A stretch of 43,031 nucleotides of DNA, from assembly GCA_964236495.1 (NCBI GenBank), contig CAXSBR010000025.1, positions 1 through 43,031 of the forward strand. Direction: 5' to 3'. This DNA comes from CAXSBR01 sp964236495. Lineage in GTDB: Bacteria > Actinomycetota > Actinomycetes > Mycobacteriales > Jatrophihabitantaceae. Positions 8,313 through 16,559 of this stretch are shown here, one piece after another (positions within the stretch are counted from its first letter, which is position 1; every line of letters starts with the position of its first letter). A program made the position numbers and the translations under genes. Below the pieces are notes generated by a model, which saw nothing but the letters and a program-made list of their open reading frames with translations, was not told the DNA's origin and searched no databases.

Positions 8313-11240
8313 GTGTCAGACCCGGTCACTACCCTGCAAGATGTGTCCCAAGACCAGCTGATCGTGCGCGGGGCCCGCGAGCACAACCTCAAGGACGTCA
8401 GCCTGGAACTGCCTCGCGACGCCCTCATCGTGTTCACCGGTTTGTCCGGCTCGGGCAAGTCGTCACTGGCTTTCGACACCATTTTTGCGGAGGGTCAACG
8501 GCGCTACGTCGAGTCGCTGTCGGCGTACGCGCGCCAGTTCCTGGGCCAGATGGACAAGCCTGACGTCGACTTCATCGAAGGCCTGTCGCCGGCGGTCTCG
8601 ATCGACCAGAAGTCGACCTCGAAAAACCCACGTTCGACCGTGGGCACCATCACCGAGGTCTACGACTACCTGCGGTTGCTCTATGCCCGCATCGGCAAGC
8701 CGCACTGCCCGGTCTGTGGCGCGGCGATCGCCAAGCAGACGCCGCAGCAGATAGTGGACAAGATCCTGGAGATGCCCGAGGGCACCCGGTTTCAGGTTCT
8801 GGCGCCGGTGATTCGCGAGCGCAAGGGCGAGTACGCCGAGTTGTTCAGCGATCTGCAGATCAAGGGTTACAGCCGGGTGCGCGTCGACGGCACGATCAAC
8901 TCCCTCAGCGAACCGCCGACGCTGAAGAAGCAGGAGAAACACACCATCGAGGTGGTCGTGGACCGCCTCACCGCGCGCGCCAGCAGCAAGCAGCGGATCA
9001 CCGACTCGGTGGAGACGGCGTTGACGCTCGCCGGTGGACTTGTGGTGCTCGACTTCGTCGACATGGACGACGACGACGCCGACCGCGAGCGGCGCTACTC
9101 CGAGCGGCTGGCCTGCCCTAACGACCACCCGCTGGCCGTCGACGACTTGGAGCCACGCTCGTTCTCCTTCAACTCACCGTTCGGTGCGTGCCCGGTGTGC
9201 AGCGGCATCGGCACCCGCAAGGAAGTCGACCCGGAGCTACTGGTGCCCGATCCGGAGCTGTCACTGGCCCTGGGTGCCATCACCCCGTGGTCCACCGGGC
9301 AGACGAGCGAGTACTTCCTGCGGCTGCTGCAGGGACTGGCCGATTCCGAGGGTTTTGACATCAACACCCCGTGGGAGCGGCTGTCCGCGCGCGAGCAGAA
9401 GCTGGTGCTGCACGGCAGCGCGGACCAGGTGCACGTGCGCTACAAGAACCGCTACGGCCGGCAGCGCGCGTACTACGCCTCGTTCGAGGGCGTCGTCAAC
9501 TGGATCGAGCGCCGCCACGCCGAGACCGACAGCGACTACTCGCGCGACAAGTACGAGGGCTATATGCGCGAAGTGCCGTGCGCGGCATGTAAGGGCTCAC
9601 GGCTCAAGCCCGAGATCCTCGCCGTAACGATCGGGGAGCGCTCCATTGCCGAGGTGTCGGCATTGTCCATCGGCGATGCCAACGAGTTCTTCCGCGACAT
9701 CGAGCTCAACGGCCGGGACAAGGCCATCGCCGAACGAGTGCTGAAGGAAGTGCACGCCCGGCTGGGGTTCCTGGTCGACGTCGGCCTGGACTACCTCAGC
9801 TTGGACCGCGCGTCGGCGACGCTGGCCGGCGGCGAAGCCCAACGCATCCGGCTGGCCACCCAGATCGGTTCGGGCCTGGTGGGCGTGCTGTACGTGCTCG
9901 ACGAGCCGTCGATCGGCCTGCACCAGCGCGACAACCATCGGCTGATCCAGACGCTCATTCGACTGAAGAATTTGGGCAACACGCTGATCGTGGTGGAGCA
10001 CGACGAGGACACCATCCGCACCGCCGACTGGGTCGTCGACATCGGCCCGCTGGCCGGTGAGCACGGCGGCGAGGTGGTCGTGTCGGGCACGGTGGAGGAA
10101 TTGCTGGCAAGCGAACGCTCGCTGACCGGCGCCTATCTGTCCGGGCGTCGCCGGATCGAGGTTCCGCCGATGCGACGCACGCCACAGAAGGGCCGCGAGA
10201 TCGTGGTGGAGGGTGCGCGCGAGCACAACCTGCGCAACGTCGACGTCAGCTTTCCGCTGGGATGCTTCGTGGCCGTCACCGGCGTGTCCGGTTCGGGTAA
10301 GTCGACCCTCGTCAACGACATCCTCTACACCTCGATGGCCAACCGGATCAACGGCGCCAAGCTGCCGCCGGGCCGGCACAAGCGGATTCGCGGCCTGGAA
10401 CAGCTGGACAAGGTGGTGGGCGTCGACCAATCGCCGATCGGGCGTACCCCGCGGTCGAACCCCGCCACCTACACCGGCGTCTTCGACCACGTCCGCAAGC
10501 TCTACGCCGAGACGACCGAAGCCAAGATCCGCGGCTACCAGCAGGGCCGATTCTCCTTCAACGTCAAGGGCGGCCGGTGCGAGGCGTGCGCCGGCGACGG
10601 CACCATCAAGATCGAGATGAATTTCCTGCCCGACGTGTACGTGCCCTGCGAGGTGTGCAAGGGCGCGCGGTACAACCGCGAGACCCTCGACGTGCACTAC
10701 AAGGGAAAGACGATCTCCGAGGTGCTGGAGATGCCGATCGACGAGGCGGCCGAGTTCTTCGCGCCGATCAGCCGGATCTCGCGACACCTCGACACCCTGG
10801 TCGACGTCGGACTCGGGTACGTCCGGCTCGGCCAGCCGGCACCGACACTGTCCGGCGGCGAGGCACAGCGGGTGAAGCTCGCCTCGGAGCTGCAGAAGCG
10901 CTCGACCGGACGCACAATCTATGTCCTGGACGAACCCACGACCGGCCTGCATTTCGAAGACGTCGCCAAGCTGTTGGTCGTGCTGCAGTCCCTGGTGGAC
11001 AAGGGCAACACGGTGCTCGTCATCGAGCACAACCTCGATGTCATCAAGACGGCGGACTGGGTCATCGACATGGGGCCCGAGGGCGGCTCGGGCGGTGGAC
11101 GCGTCATCGCGACCGGCACGCCGGAGGCCGTCGCCACGGTGCCCGGCTCGCACACCGGACACTTCCTGCGCGAGGTTCTGGCCGCGGGGCGGCAGCACAC
11201 CGCCCCGAGTCTCGAGCTCGTTTCTGCTCGATCGGCATGA
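8313..11240 (+). CDS. uvrA: Excinuclease ABC subunit UvrA
   Basis: Damage-recognition ATPase of nucleotide excision repair, 975 residues, intact. It has two ABC ATPase halves. The first has Walker A GLSGSGKSSL and signature LAGGEAQRI, with VLDEPSIGLHQRDN. The second has Walker A GVSGSGKSTL, signature LSGGEAQRV and LDEPTTGLHF. Zinc modules are visible as CPVC near residue 130, CPND with CPVC, and CEAC with CEVC near the C-terminus. The GTG at 8313 lies three bases after the last hairpin repeat, whose GGGAG could serve poorly as a ribosome site. A second GTG at 8343, nearer the usual N-terminus (LIVRGAREHNL), is an equally plausible start. The stop overlaps the next ATG (ATGA). Confidence 0.97.
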   Translation: MSDPVTTLQDVSQDQLIVRGAREHNLKDVSLELPRDALIVFTGLSGSGKSSLAFDTIFAEGQRRYVESLSAYARQFLGQMDKPDVDFIEGLSPAVSIDQKSTSKNPRSTVGTITEVYDYLRLLYARIGKPHCPVCGAAIAKQTPQQIVDKILEMPEGTRFQVLAPVIRERKGEYAELFSDLQIKGYSRVRVDGTINSLSEPPTLKKQEKHTIEVVVDRLTARASSKQRITDSVETALTLAGGLVVLDFVDMDDDDADRERRYSERLACPNDHPLAVDDLEPRSFSFNSPFGACPVCSGIGTRKEVDPELLVPDPELSLALGAITPWSTGQTSEYFLRLLQGLADSEGFDINTPWERLSAREQKLVLHGSADQVHVRYKNRYGRQRAYYASFEGVVNWIERRHAETDSDYSRDKYEGYMREVPCAACKGSRLKPEILAVTIGERSIAEVSALSIGDANEFFRDIELNGRDKAIAERVLKEVHARLGFLVDVGLDYLSLDRASATLAGGEAQRIRLATQIGSGLVGVLYVLDEPSIGLHQRDNHRLIQTLIRLKNLGNTLIVVEHDEDTIRTADWVVDIGPLAGEHGGEVVVSGTVEELLASERSLTGAYLSGRRRIEVPPMRRTPQKGREIVVEGAREHNLRNVDVSFPLGCFVAVTGVSGSGKSTLVNDILYTSMANRINGAKLPPGRHKRIRGLEQLDKVVGVDQSPIGRTPRSNPATYTGVFDHVRKLYAETTEAKIRGYQQGRFSFNVKGGRCEACAGDGTIKIEMNFLPDVYVPCEVCKGARYNRETLDVHYKGKTISEVLEMPIDEAAEFFAPISRISRHLDTLVDVGLGYVRLGQPAPTLSGGEAQRVKLASELQKRSTGRTIYVLDEPTTGLHFEDVAKLLVVLQSLVDKGNTVLVIEHNLDVIKTADWVIDMGPEGGSGGGRVIATGTPEAVATVPGSHTGHFLREVLAAGRQHTAPSLELVSARSA

Positions 11241-12355
11241 GCGACCCGAGCCGTCCGATCAGCGTGAGGAAGTCGGTAGGTCGGGTCGACGGGAGCCACG
11301 CCGGCTCCCGCGTCGACGGGCGCCGCACGGACTTCATCGCGGGCCTGCCCAAAGCCGAGCTGCATGTGCATCACGTCGGTTCTGCAAGTCCGCAGGCGGT
11401 GGCAGACCTCGCAGCGCGCCACGAGGGAACCACCGAGGTGCCCGCCGACCCGGCAGCGCTTGCCGACTACTTCGAATTCACCGACTTCGCACACTTCATC
11501 CAGGTGTACCTGTCGGTGGTGGACCTCATCCGCGACGCCCAGGACGTCTGGACGCTGACCCACCAGATCGGCCTGGACCTCGTCGCGCACAACGTGCGGT
11601 ACGCCGAATTGACGGTCACGCCGTACTCGTCGATCAAACGCGGTATCGCGGCCGAAGACTTCTGCGCCGCCATCGAGGACGCACGGACGCGGCTGGAAGC
11701 CGAGCACGATTTGACGCTGCGCTGGTGCTTCGACATCCCTGGCGAGGCCGGGCCGGACGCGGCCGACGTCACGCTCGATACCGCGCTGCGCCTGCAGCCC
11801 GCCGGTCTGGTCAGCTTCGGCCTCGGCGGTCCTGAGATCGGTGTGCCGCGCGCGCAGTTCGCGCCTCATTTTGCAGCGGCACGCGCGGCCGGACTGCACA
11901 GTGTTCCGCATGCGGGGGAGTCGACCGGCCCCGAGACGGTCTGGGACGCAGTGCAGCTGCTGGGTGCCGAGCGGATCGGTCACGGCATTGCCGCGGCGCG
12001 CGACCCGGCCCTGATGGCGTACCTGCGCGAGCACGACATCGCACTCGAGGTCTGCCCGACGTCGAACGTGCGCACCCGATCGGTACCCGATCTGGCAGGC
12101 CATCCGTTGCCGGTGCTCGTCGCCGCCGGTGTGCCGCTGTCGATCAACTCCGACGATCCGCCGATGTTCTCCACCACGTTGAACCACGAATACGCCCTCG
12201 CCGCGGAGATGCTCGACCTGGACACGGGCGGGATTGCGGACCTGGCCCGCGCCGCGGTTGGTCAATCGTTCGCTGACGTGGCACTCAAGGCGCGCATCAT
12301 CGCCGAAGTTGACGCCTATGCATCAGCCCACCGTGGCTGGACGGACGCTGGCTGA
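11237..12355 (+). CDS. add: Adenosine deaminase
   Basis: Metal-dependent hydrolase converting adenosine to inosine in purine salvage; 372 residues. Zinc ligands are visible in AELHVHHVGSASP (residues 41-53), PHAGESTGP (His and the catalytic Glu of HAGE), RIGHG and the SINSDDPPMF aspartates. The HVHHVG form is the one I recall from related Streptomyces-type deaminases, replacing the usual HLHLDG. The ATG overlaps the uvrA stop, so the two are likely cotranscribed. About 30 residues of basic sequence precede the conserved core. The 3' end overlaps the convergent membrane-protein gene by 40 bases. Confidence 0.9.
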   Translation: MSDPSRPISVRKSVGRVDGSHAGSRVDGRRTDFIAGLPKAELHVHHVGSASPQAVADLAARHEGTTEVPADPAALADYFEFTDFAHFIQVYLSVVDLIRDAQDVWTLTHQIGLDLVAHNVRYAELTVTPYSSIKRGIAAEDFCAAIEDARTRLEAEHDLTLRWCFDIPGEAGPDAADVTLDTALRLQPAGLVSFGLGGPEIGVPRAQFAPHFAAARAAGLHSVPHAGESTGPETVWDAVQLLGAERIGHGIAAARDPALMAYLREHDIALEVCPTSNVRTRSVPDLAGHPLPVLVAAGVPLSINSDDPPMFSTTLNHEYALAAEMLDLDTGGIADLARAAVGQSFADVALKARIIAEVDAYASAHRGWTDAG

Positions 12356-13155
12356 GGCAAGCGCGAGCGACCGCTGAGGCCGTCGTGGCCACCACGCACG
12401 ATCAGAGCGCAGAGCACGCTCACCGCGCCGCCGATCGCCACCGCATAACCACCACCGGCGCCGGCACTGCTGGCTGCCGTAGTCGCGCCGCTCACCACCA
12501 CGGCGCACATCACCGCCACAACGAACCAGCGGGAGGACAGACTCCACCGCTCCAGACGCTCGTGCACGCGCAGCAGAGACGCCGTGTCGCGGGACCGGGC
12601 GCTCAGCAGAATGCCAAGACCGCGCACAAAGCCGAATCCGGTCCCCAGCGCCATCGCAGCGGTGACCGAGCCCGTCAAGCCGGCGAGAACAACGGTGAGG
12701 TACACACCGGCGGTCATAACGTAGGTGGCCACCCCTGATCCGATCTGCATCCCGAATCCACCGGCGTAGATCCAGCGCCGATACTTGACCAACCAGGTTT
12801 CGTCGACCTGCCGCGGATGCAACGGCAGCGACCGGCCGAACAATCGCACGTCGGACGCAACCGCCACAACCGCACTGGCACTGACGAGCGCGAAAGTAAG
12901 CCCGGCCGGCGGCGCGCACACCGCCACGACGACGCTGAGCAGCGCGCCTGCAGCGCCGAAAGCGGCACCCCCTAGGGCGGCGCCGACGACGAACCAAGTG
13001 ACGGACAGCCAATAGCGGTTTCCGCGCGCCCGCTCACTCGTCGGCGTGATCGTCGAGATCATGGATAGCCCACACGGCGACCAAAGGGATCGTCCGGCTG
13101 CCGTGACGGCCACGGCGGCGGCGAGAACGACGCAAAAGGGTTCCACCGACATCAT
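12316..13155 (-). CDS. Polytopic membrane protein of the Mau-like cluster (possible CcdA/DsbD- or MauF-like role)
   Basis: Protein of 279 residues with about six to seven hydrophobic segments (roughly residues 8-22, 50-78, 82-100, 136-160, 163-184, 208-228 and 236-253). The first loop contains SLWSPCGLSMISTITP (residues 23-38). This Ser-Pro-Cys followed by a second Pro recalls the first half of the CcdA/DsbD transmembrane motif, but the second half of the protein has no matching Cys. It is the last gene of a tight five-gene operon that also has MauE-like and MauD-like genes. In classical mau operons the membrane protein MauF sits beside these, so a role in electron or thiol transfer for maturation is a reasonable guess, not a family call. 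The start is ambiguous: tandem ATGs at 13155 and 13152, or GTG at 13146 after GAGGA. Confidence 0.6.
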   Translation of the reverse strand: MMSVEPFCVVLAAAVAVTAAGRSLWSPCGLSMISTITPTSERARGNRYWLSVTWFVVGAALGGAAFGAAGALLSVVVAVCAPPAGLTFALVSASAVVAVASDVRLFGRSLPLHPRQVDETWLVKYRRWIYAGGFGMQIGSGVATYVMTAGVYLTVVLAGLTGSVTAAMALGTGFGFVRGLGILLSARSRDTASLLRVHERLERWSLSSRWFVVAVMCAVVVSGATTAASSAGAGGGYAVAIGGAVSVLCALIVRGGHDGLSGRSRLPQPASVQPRWADA

Positions 13156-13161
13156 TCCTCA

Positions 13162-14547
13162 CTATCGCGGAATCTCACGGATGGTGCCCGTGGTGTTGTT
13201 CCTGGCCAGAATGACATGTACGAACTTGACTCTGCTTTCGTTACCCATGACGTAGAGACTGCTTACCGGATAACCGAAGCGGCCCTGCTCCGCCCGCGCC
13301 TTTACCCAGTAGGTGTAAAGCGCACCCCACAGTCCGTGAGTTCCGCTCGCGGGCGAGGAGTAGATGGCGCCGTGCTGGAAGTGGACGAACCGGCCCTCGT
13401 GATCGGCGGTCGAACGCTCGTCGGCAATCGGGTACCCCAGCGGACTGCCTGATCCACCCAACGTTGCCCAGCAGTGGTGAATCGGGTCGGTCATAATTCG
13501 CGCGCCGGTCGCCTTTGCCCAGAACACGTACCCATGCTGGAATCTCGCGCCGACGCCGCCGCCATGCGTCAGATGTCCAACGTCGGTGAGTGGATGGCCC
13601 AGCCGGCCGGCGGCTCCACCTTCGTGCAGCCAACGATCGAGCACCACTCCCCAGAGAGCGTGGGCACCCGATTTCTTCGACCACGCGATGATGCCGTGCT
13701 GGAAGTGGTTCCGTGCCCCGCCCGCACCGTCGTGTTGCTCCGAGCTGATCGGATAGCCCAGCCGTCCCTGCGGTCCACCTAGCTTGTGGTACTTGGAATA
13801 GATCGCACCATGCACCTCATGAGCGCTGGTGTGTTTTCCGTCGTAGATGGCGCCGTGCTGGAAGGTGATGTACCGGCCACCATGGCCGTCGGATTTCTCG
13901 CCGCTGGTAGAGCGCCCCAGAACGCTGACCGTGTCGCCCAGCTTTTCATACAACTTGGTCAGCTCGGAGCTGCACGTGCCAGGAAGGCATGGTGCGGAGT
14001 GGCTGACGGTGGCGTTGTCGGTAGCGCTCGCCGTGGTGCAGGAATGGTCCAACTTCCACGGCGGCGCACAACTGACCACACGGCACACCACGGGCCCGTA
14101 ACAAGAGATCTGCTGATTGCACTGCCCGTAACGGAATTGGTTGCAGGCCACCCGTCGCTTGTCGCACGAGCCGTGCGCGCAATGGCATTTCCAGTCGCTG
14201 CCGCAGCGCGCATTGCAATCGATGTAGTAGCGCGCCGACCCACAGCAGAATCGCGAGTTGTCCGCCTTCCACCATCCGCCGACGAAAGATCCCGGCGGGC
14301 AGGTGTTCGACCCGTTGTGGATGGTGCAGCAAAAAGCAGACCAGCCCTCGTTACATTCAGCTCCGGGACCGCAGACGGTCGAATAGGCGTCTGCGGGACG
14401 GGTCAGATAACCCCACGGATCGACCGCGATGGCCGTGCCGGCCAGCACCGACGCACCCAGAAAGCCCCGGCGCGACGACGTCGCCCGTGCGAACATGCCA
14501 CCGGACAGGCGGTCGACGAGACGCTCTGCCAGGCTGGGCGCTGTCAT
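13162..14547 (-). CDS. Tat-exported MauA-like cysteine-rich domain fused to LGFP repeats
   Basis: Predicted surface protein of 461 residues. Residues 1-54 are a long Tat signal with SSRRGFLGAS (Arg26-Arg27) and a hydrophobic stretch. Residues 59-192 hold 20 cysteines. The order NTCPPGSFVGGWWKAD, RYYIDCNARC and FRYGQCNQQISCYG can be laid by eye on the light chain of methylamine dehydrogenase (MauA), itself Tat-exported and rich in disulfides. The first tryptophan of the TTQ cofactor would be Trp92 or Trp93; the position of the second appears to be Ser148. From about 195 to the end are four to five LGFP-type repeats (FQHG at 229, 282, 336 and 390; LGYP/LGHP/FGYP boxes), a cell-wall-binding module. 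The ATG at 14547 overlaps the upstream stop and has GGAG seven bases ahead. The substrate or partner is unknown. Confidence 0.8.
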   Translation of the reverse strand: MTAPSLAERLVDRLSGGMFARATSSRRGFLGASVLAGTAIAVDPWGYLTRPADAYSTVCGPGAECNEGWSAFCCTIHNGSNTCPPGSFVGGWWKADNSRFCCGSARYYIDCNARCGSDWKCHCAHGSCDKRRVACNQFRYGQCNQQISCYGPVVCRVVSCAPPWKLDHSCTTASATDNATVSHSAPCLPGTCSSELTKLYEKLGDTVSVLGRSTSGEKSDGHGGRYITFQHGAIYDGKHTSAHEVHGAIYSKYHKLGGPQGRLGYPISSEQHDGAGGARNHFQHGIIAWSKKSGAHALWGVVLDRWLHEGGAAGRLGHPLTDVGHLTHGGGVGARFQHGYVFWAKATGARIMTDPIHHCWATLGGSGSPLGYPIADERSTADHEGRFVHFQHGAIYSSPASGTHGLWGALYTYWVKARAEQGRFGYPVSSLYVMGNESRVKFVHVILARNNTTGTIREIPR

Positions 14548-15122
14548 CTGCTCGCTCCGGCGTCGAGTCGGCGATTGGGAGCTGGAGCGATCGCAATAGC
14601 CCGCAGCACCGAGTAGATCTTCGTGCACGAACCGGCCGGATCGTGGGCCGAACCGAGCACCGCGAAGAGCGTGAAGGGCCGGCCAGCCTCGGTGAAGAAG
14701 CGCTGATAGCCCAGCTGCCCGGGCAGGCGCCGTTGCAGGGCGTTGGGATCGAACTCATGGGGGCGGGGCCTGGGCACACCCTTCGTAGCGAACAACGCCG
14801 TGCCCACACTCTCGGGGCCGAATTCAAACAGGCTGAGGAACACGTCTCCATCCCGCATCAGGCCGACCGCACCGGACCCGAAGTCACCTCGATCGGGCGG
14901 CAGCGCGAACGTCGCCAGATGCACGACCGGGCGGGTGATCTCTCCGCGCCAGCCCAGCCGACCATCGGTGCCCTCGGCTCCGCTTGCGGATCGGACCGCG
15001 CCGGCACCCGCCGGGGTGTCGAACTCGGCCACGGGAGTCGGCCGCAGGGCGATGCGGCCTTCCCAGCCGGGCGGCAAGGAAACGGTGATTCCGGCGCTCG
15101 CGAGCTGCGGGAGTAGGGACAT
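14544..15122 (-). CDS. Conserved hypothetical protein of the Mau-like cluster
   Basis: Protein of 192 residues, family not recognised. It opens with GITVSLPPGWEGRIALRP, has a middle stretch RPVVHLATFALPPDRGDFG, and ends with LQRRLPGQLGYQRFFTEAGRPFTLFAVLG and a short VLRAIAIAP strand. The layout suggests a small single domain rich in beta strands; the opening 'LPPGW' and closing strand faintly recall LpqN/PsbP-like domains, but this is only an impression. No signal peptide or membrane segment is seen, so it may stay in the cytoplasm. The start is four bases after the MauD-like stop and the stop overlaps the MauA-like ATG. It is therefore locked into the operon and probably helps make or handle the MauA-like protein. 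Confidence 0.7.
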   Translation of the reverse strand: MSLLPQLASAGITVSLPPGWEGRIALRPTPVAEFDTPAGAGAVRSASGAEGTDGRLGWRGEITRPVVHLATFALPPDRGDFGSGAVGLMRDGDVFLSLFEFGPESVGTALFATKGVPRPRPHEFDPNALQRRLPGQLGYQRFFTEAGRPFTLFAVLGSAHDPAGSCTKIYSVLRAIAIAPAPNRRLDAGASR

Positions 15123-15126
15123 GTGC

Positions 15127-15924
15127 TCAGCTCCGCTCGGATGGTTCTACGGTCTCGGCCACCGGACTTGCGTAGAGGCTTGCGTCACCGGGGCTGATTC
15201 CGGCGGACAGGAGTTCGCGGTCCACGCGTTGTTCGCGATCTGCATCGCTGCTGGGCTTGACAATCCGGCCCGGTCGTCGGCCACCGCTGAGGTAAGCGGC
15301 GTCACCCGTTGACTGCGCGAGCAGGTTGGCCACCTGTTCCCACGACATGCCGGTTCCCTCACCTTTGATACGGCCTGACTCTCCGTCCACGGCCATGACA
15401 TAAGGCGAACCCGGCACCCGGTAGTCGCTCCACGCCTGGCTCGAGAGCAGCACATCGACGCCGTCGGGACGTAGTTCGTGCAGCGCCGACGGGCTCTCCT
15501 CAGCCAGGTCCTTCACGACGATGAGCAGGCGTGCCGTCACCGGCAAGGCCACCGGCCGCGCGAAGTCGTCCCAAAACTGTAGACATGTCGTGCAGCTCGA
15601 CGACAGGAAGGCGAGCACAGTGTCGTGAGCTACTCCGGCGGTGCGCACGACGACGGCCTCGTCGTCCAACGTCGTGGCGACGATGTCGCGCGGCACGGCC
15701 GACTGGTCACTCAGCGGAACCGGTTCGGGCATGCCTGGCATCGATCGGAACGGCGGTGGCCCGTCCACGGGGGCAAGTGCTCTGGCGCTGCCGGCCGGCG
15801 CCGCGCCCGTGGCGTCCAACTCGTGTAGCCGGCGCAGGATGACGGCGTGGCTGCGCAGCAGGCCCGTCACCAAGACCGCCATGACCACGAGCACCAGTGC
15901 CTCCAGGGCGACGACGGCGATCAT
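15127..15924 (-). CDS. MauD/TlpA-like membrane-anchored thioredoxin-fold protein
   Basis: Protein of 265 residues. Residues 1-22 form an N-terminal membrane anchor. A Pro-rich linker follows, and then a thioredoxin-like domain with CTTC (Cys111 and Cys114) in LAFLSSSCTTCLQFWDDF and a likely cis-proline at 174 in VPGSPYVMAVD. The active site would face outside the membrane, suiting disulfide exchange on exported proteins. MauD has this role for MauA in methylotrophs. The ATG overlaps the stop of the MauE-like gene (ATGA); much longer readings of this frame run antisense-like through that gene and are not credible. The position between a MauE-like gene and a cysteine-rich Tat substrate supports the assignment. 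Confidence 0.82.
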   Translation of the reverse strand: MIAVVALEALVLVVMAVLVTGLLRSHAVILRRLHELDATGAAPAGSARALAPVDGPPPFRSMPGMPEPVPLSDQSAVPRDIVATTLDDEAVVVRTAGVAHDTVLAFLSSSCTTCLQFWDDFARPVALPVTARLLIVVKDLAEESPSALHELRPDGVDVLLSSQAWSDYRVPGSPYVMAVDGESGRIKGEGTGMSWEQVANLLAQSTGDAAYLSGGRRPGRIVKPSSDADREQRVDRELLSAGISPGDASLYASPVAETVEPSERS

Positions 15925-16490
15925 GACTGCGTGTCGGTGACGGCGTGCACGGCGTGGCCTAATGCCGGCGCCGCCGAGTATCCGAGGTAGGCCAGCCAGC
16001 TCAACAGCGCGGCGAATACCCACACCAGAGCAGTCTCGACGGAGCCGTCGCGCCCGATCGCGCGCAGCGGACCGGGCCCGGTGGCCGCGGCCAGACCTGC
16101 GGCCACCGCGAGCAGGAGATTGAGTACAAGGTGAAGGCGTGACGCCGGCGACCCCTCTCCGGCGGCACCGAAGCATCCGCAGCCCTGTGCCTGCACACCG
16201 ATCAACCGGACCACGACGGCGCTGAAACTGAGAAAACCCAACGCCACCAGCCCGTAGCTCCACCGGCTGCCCCAGCCGAGCGCAAGGCCGGCGATCAGGA
16301 TTTCACCCACCGCCACAATCCGGATGAGCGGCCAATGGCCCAGGCGGCGCGAACCGGGGAGTCGGGCTTGCCGCCACGCGCGGGCGGTCGCAGCCGGCGA
16401 ATGCAGCTTGGCCACGCCGGCCGCCATCAGCAGCGCCCCGGGTACGGATCCGGTCGTGGCGATCACGGAGGAATATGGCGTGACATCCAT
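15921..16490 (-). CDS. MauE/DoxX-like integral membrane protein
   Basis: Membrane protein of 189 residues with four main hydrophobic segments (about residues 13-27, 56-72, 79-98 and 119-137) and a C-terminal one near 153-172. The motif GCGCFG (Cys104 and Cys106) is the hallmark of MauE-type proteins, as are GVAKLHSP near the N-terminus and VGEILIAGLAL. MauE is needed with MauD for formation of mature MauA in methylotrophs, probably by passing redox equivalents for disulfide formation. It is the first gene of the five-gene operon. The ATG at 16490 was chosen because a TATTGT box ends six bases upstream, implying a leaderless mRNA. The frame remains open further upstream but into the uvrC promoter. 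Confidence 0.85.
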   Translation of the reverse strand: MDVTPYSSVIATTGSVPGALLMAAGVAKLHSPAATARAWRQARLPGSRRLGHWPLIRIVAVGEILIAGLALGWGSRWSYGLVALGFLSFSAVVVRLIGVQAQGCGCFGAAGEGSPASRLHLVLNLLLAVAAGLAAATGPGPLRAIGRDGSVETALVWVFAALLSWLAYLGYSAAPALGHAVHAVTDTQS

Positions 16491-16496
16491 CCGTGC

Positions 16497-16525
16497 ACAA
16501 TAGGCCCGAGATCGATCTTCGTCAC
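16497..16525 (-). promoter_or_regulatory. Candidate promoter of the Mau-like operon
   Basis: On the minus strand GTGACG (16525-16520) and TATTGT (16502-16497) are separated by 17 bases, close to the -35 TTGACA and -10 TANNNT consensus. The -10 box ends six bases before the MauE-like ATG, predicting a leaderless transcript covering all five genes. It lies back to back with the uvrC promoter. Confidence 0.5.
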
Positions 16526-16559
16526 GTGTCAGTTGGGTCGAACTGTCGGACCCCGCTAC

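Noticed and set aside
7139..8482. Minus-strand frames through the repeat array, encoding SPRPSRAALRPAK-like peptides
   Set aside because: They pass through the N gap and translate a hairpin repeat; the repeating peptide is a by-product of the 65-base period, which is not a multiple of three.
13162..14547. A working methylamine dehydrogenase light chain
   Set aside because: No large subunit, MauG or amicyanin gene is present, the second TTQ position seems to be Ser, and the protein is fused to wall-binding repeats.
15127..16263. A 378-residue version of the MauD-like protein
   Set aside because: The first 113 codons lie within the MauE-like gene in another frame and are arginine-rich noise; the ATG at 15924 fits the ATGA overlap and starts a clean membrane anchor.
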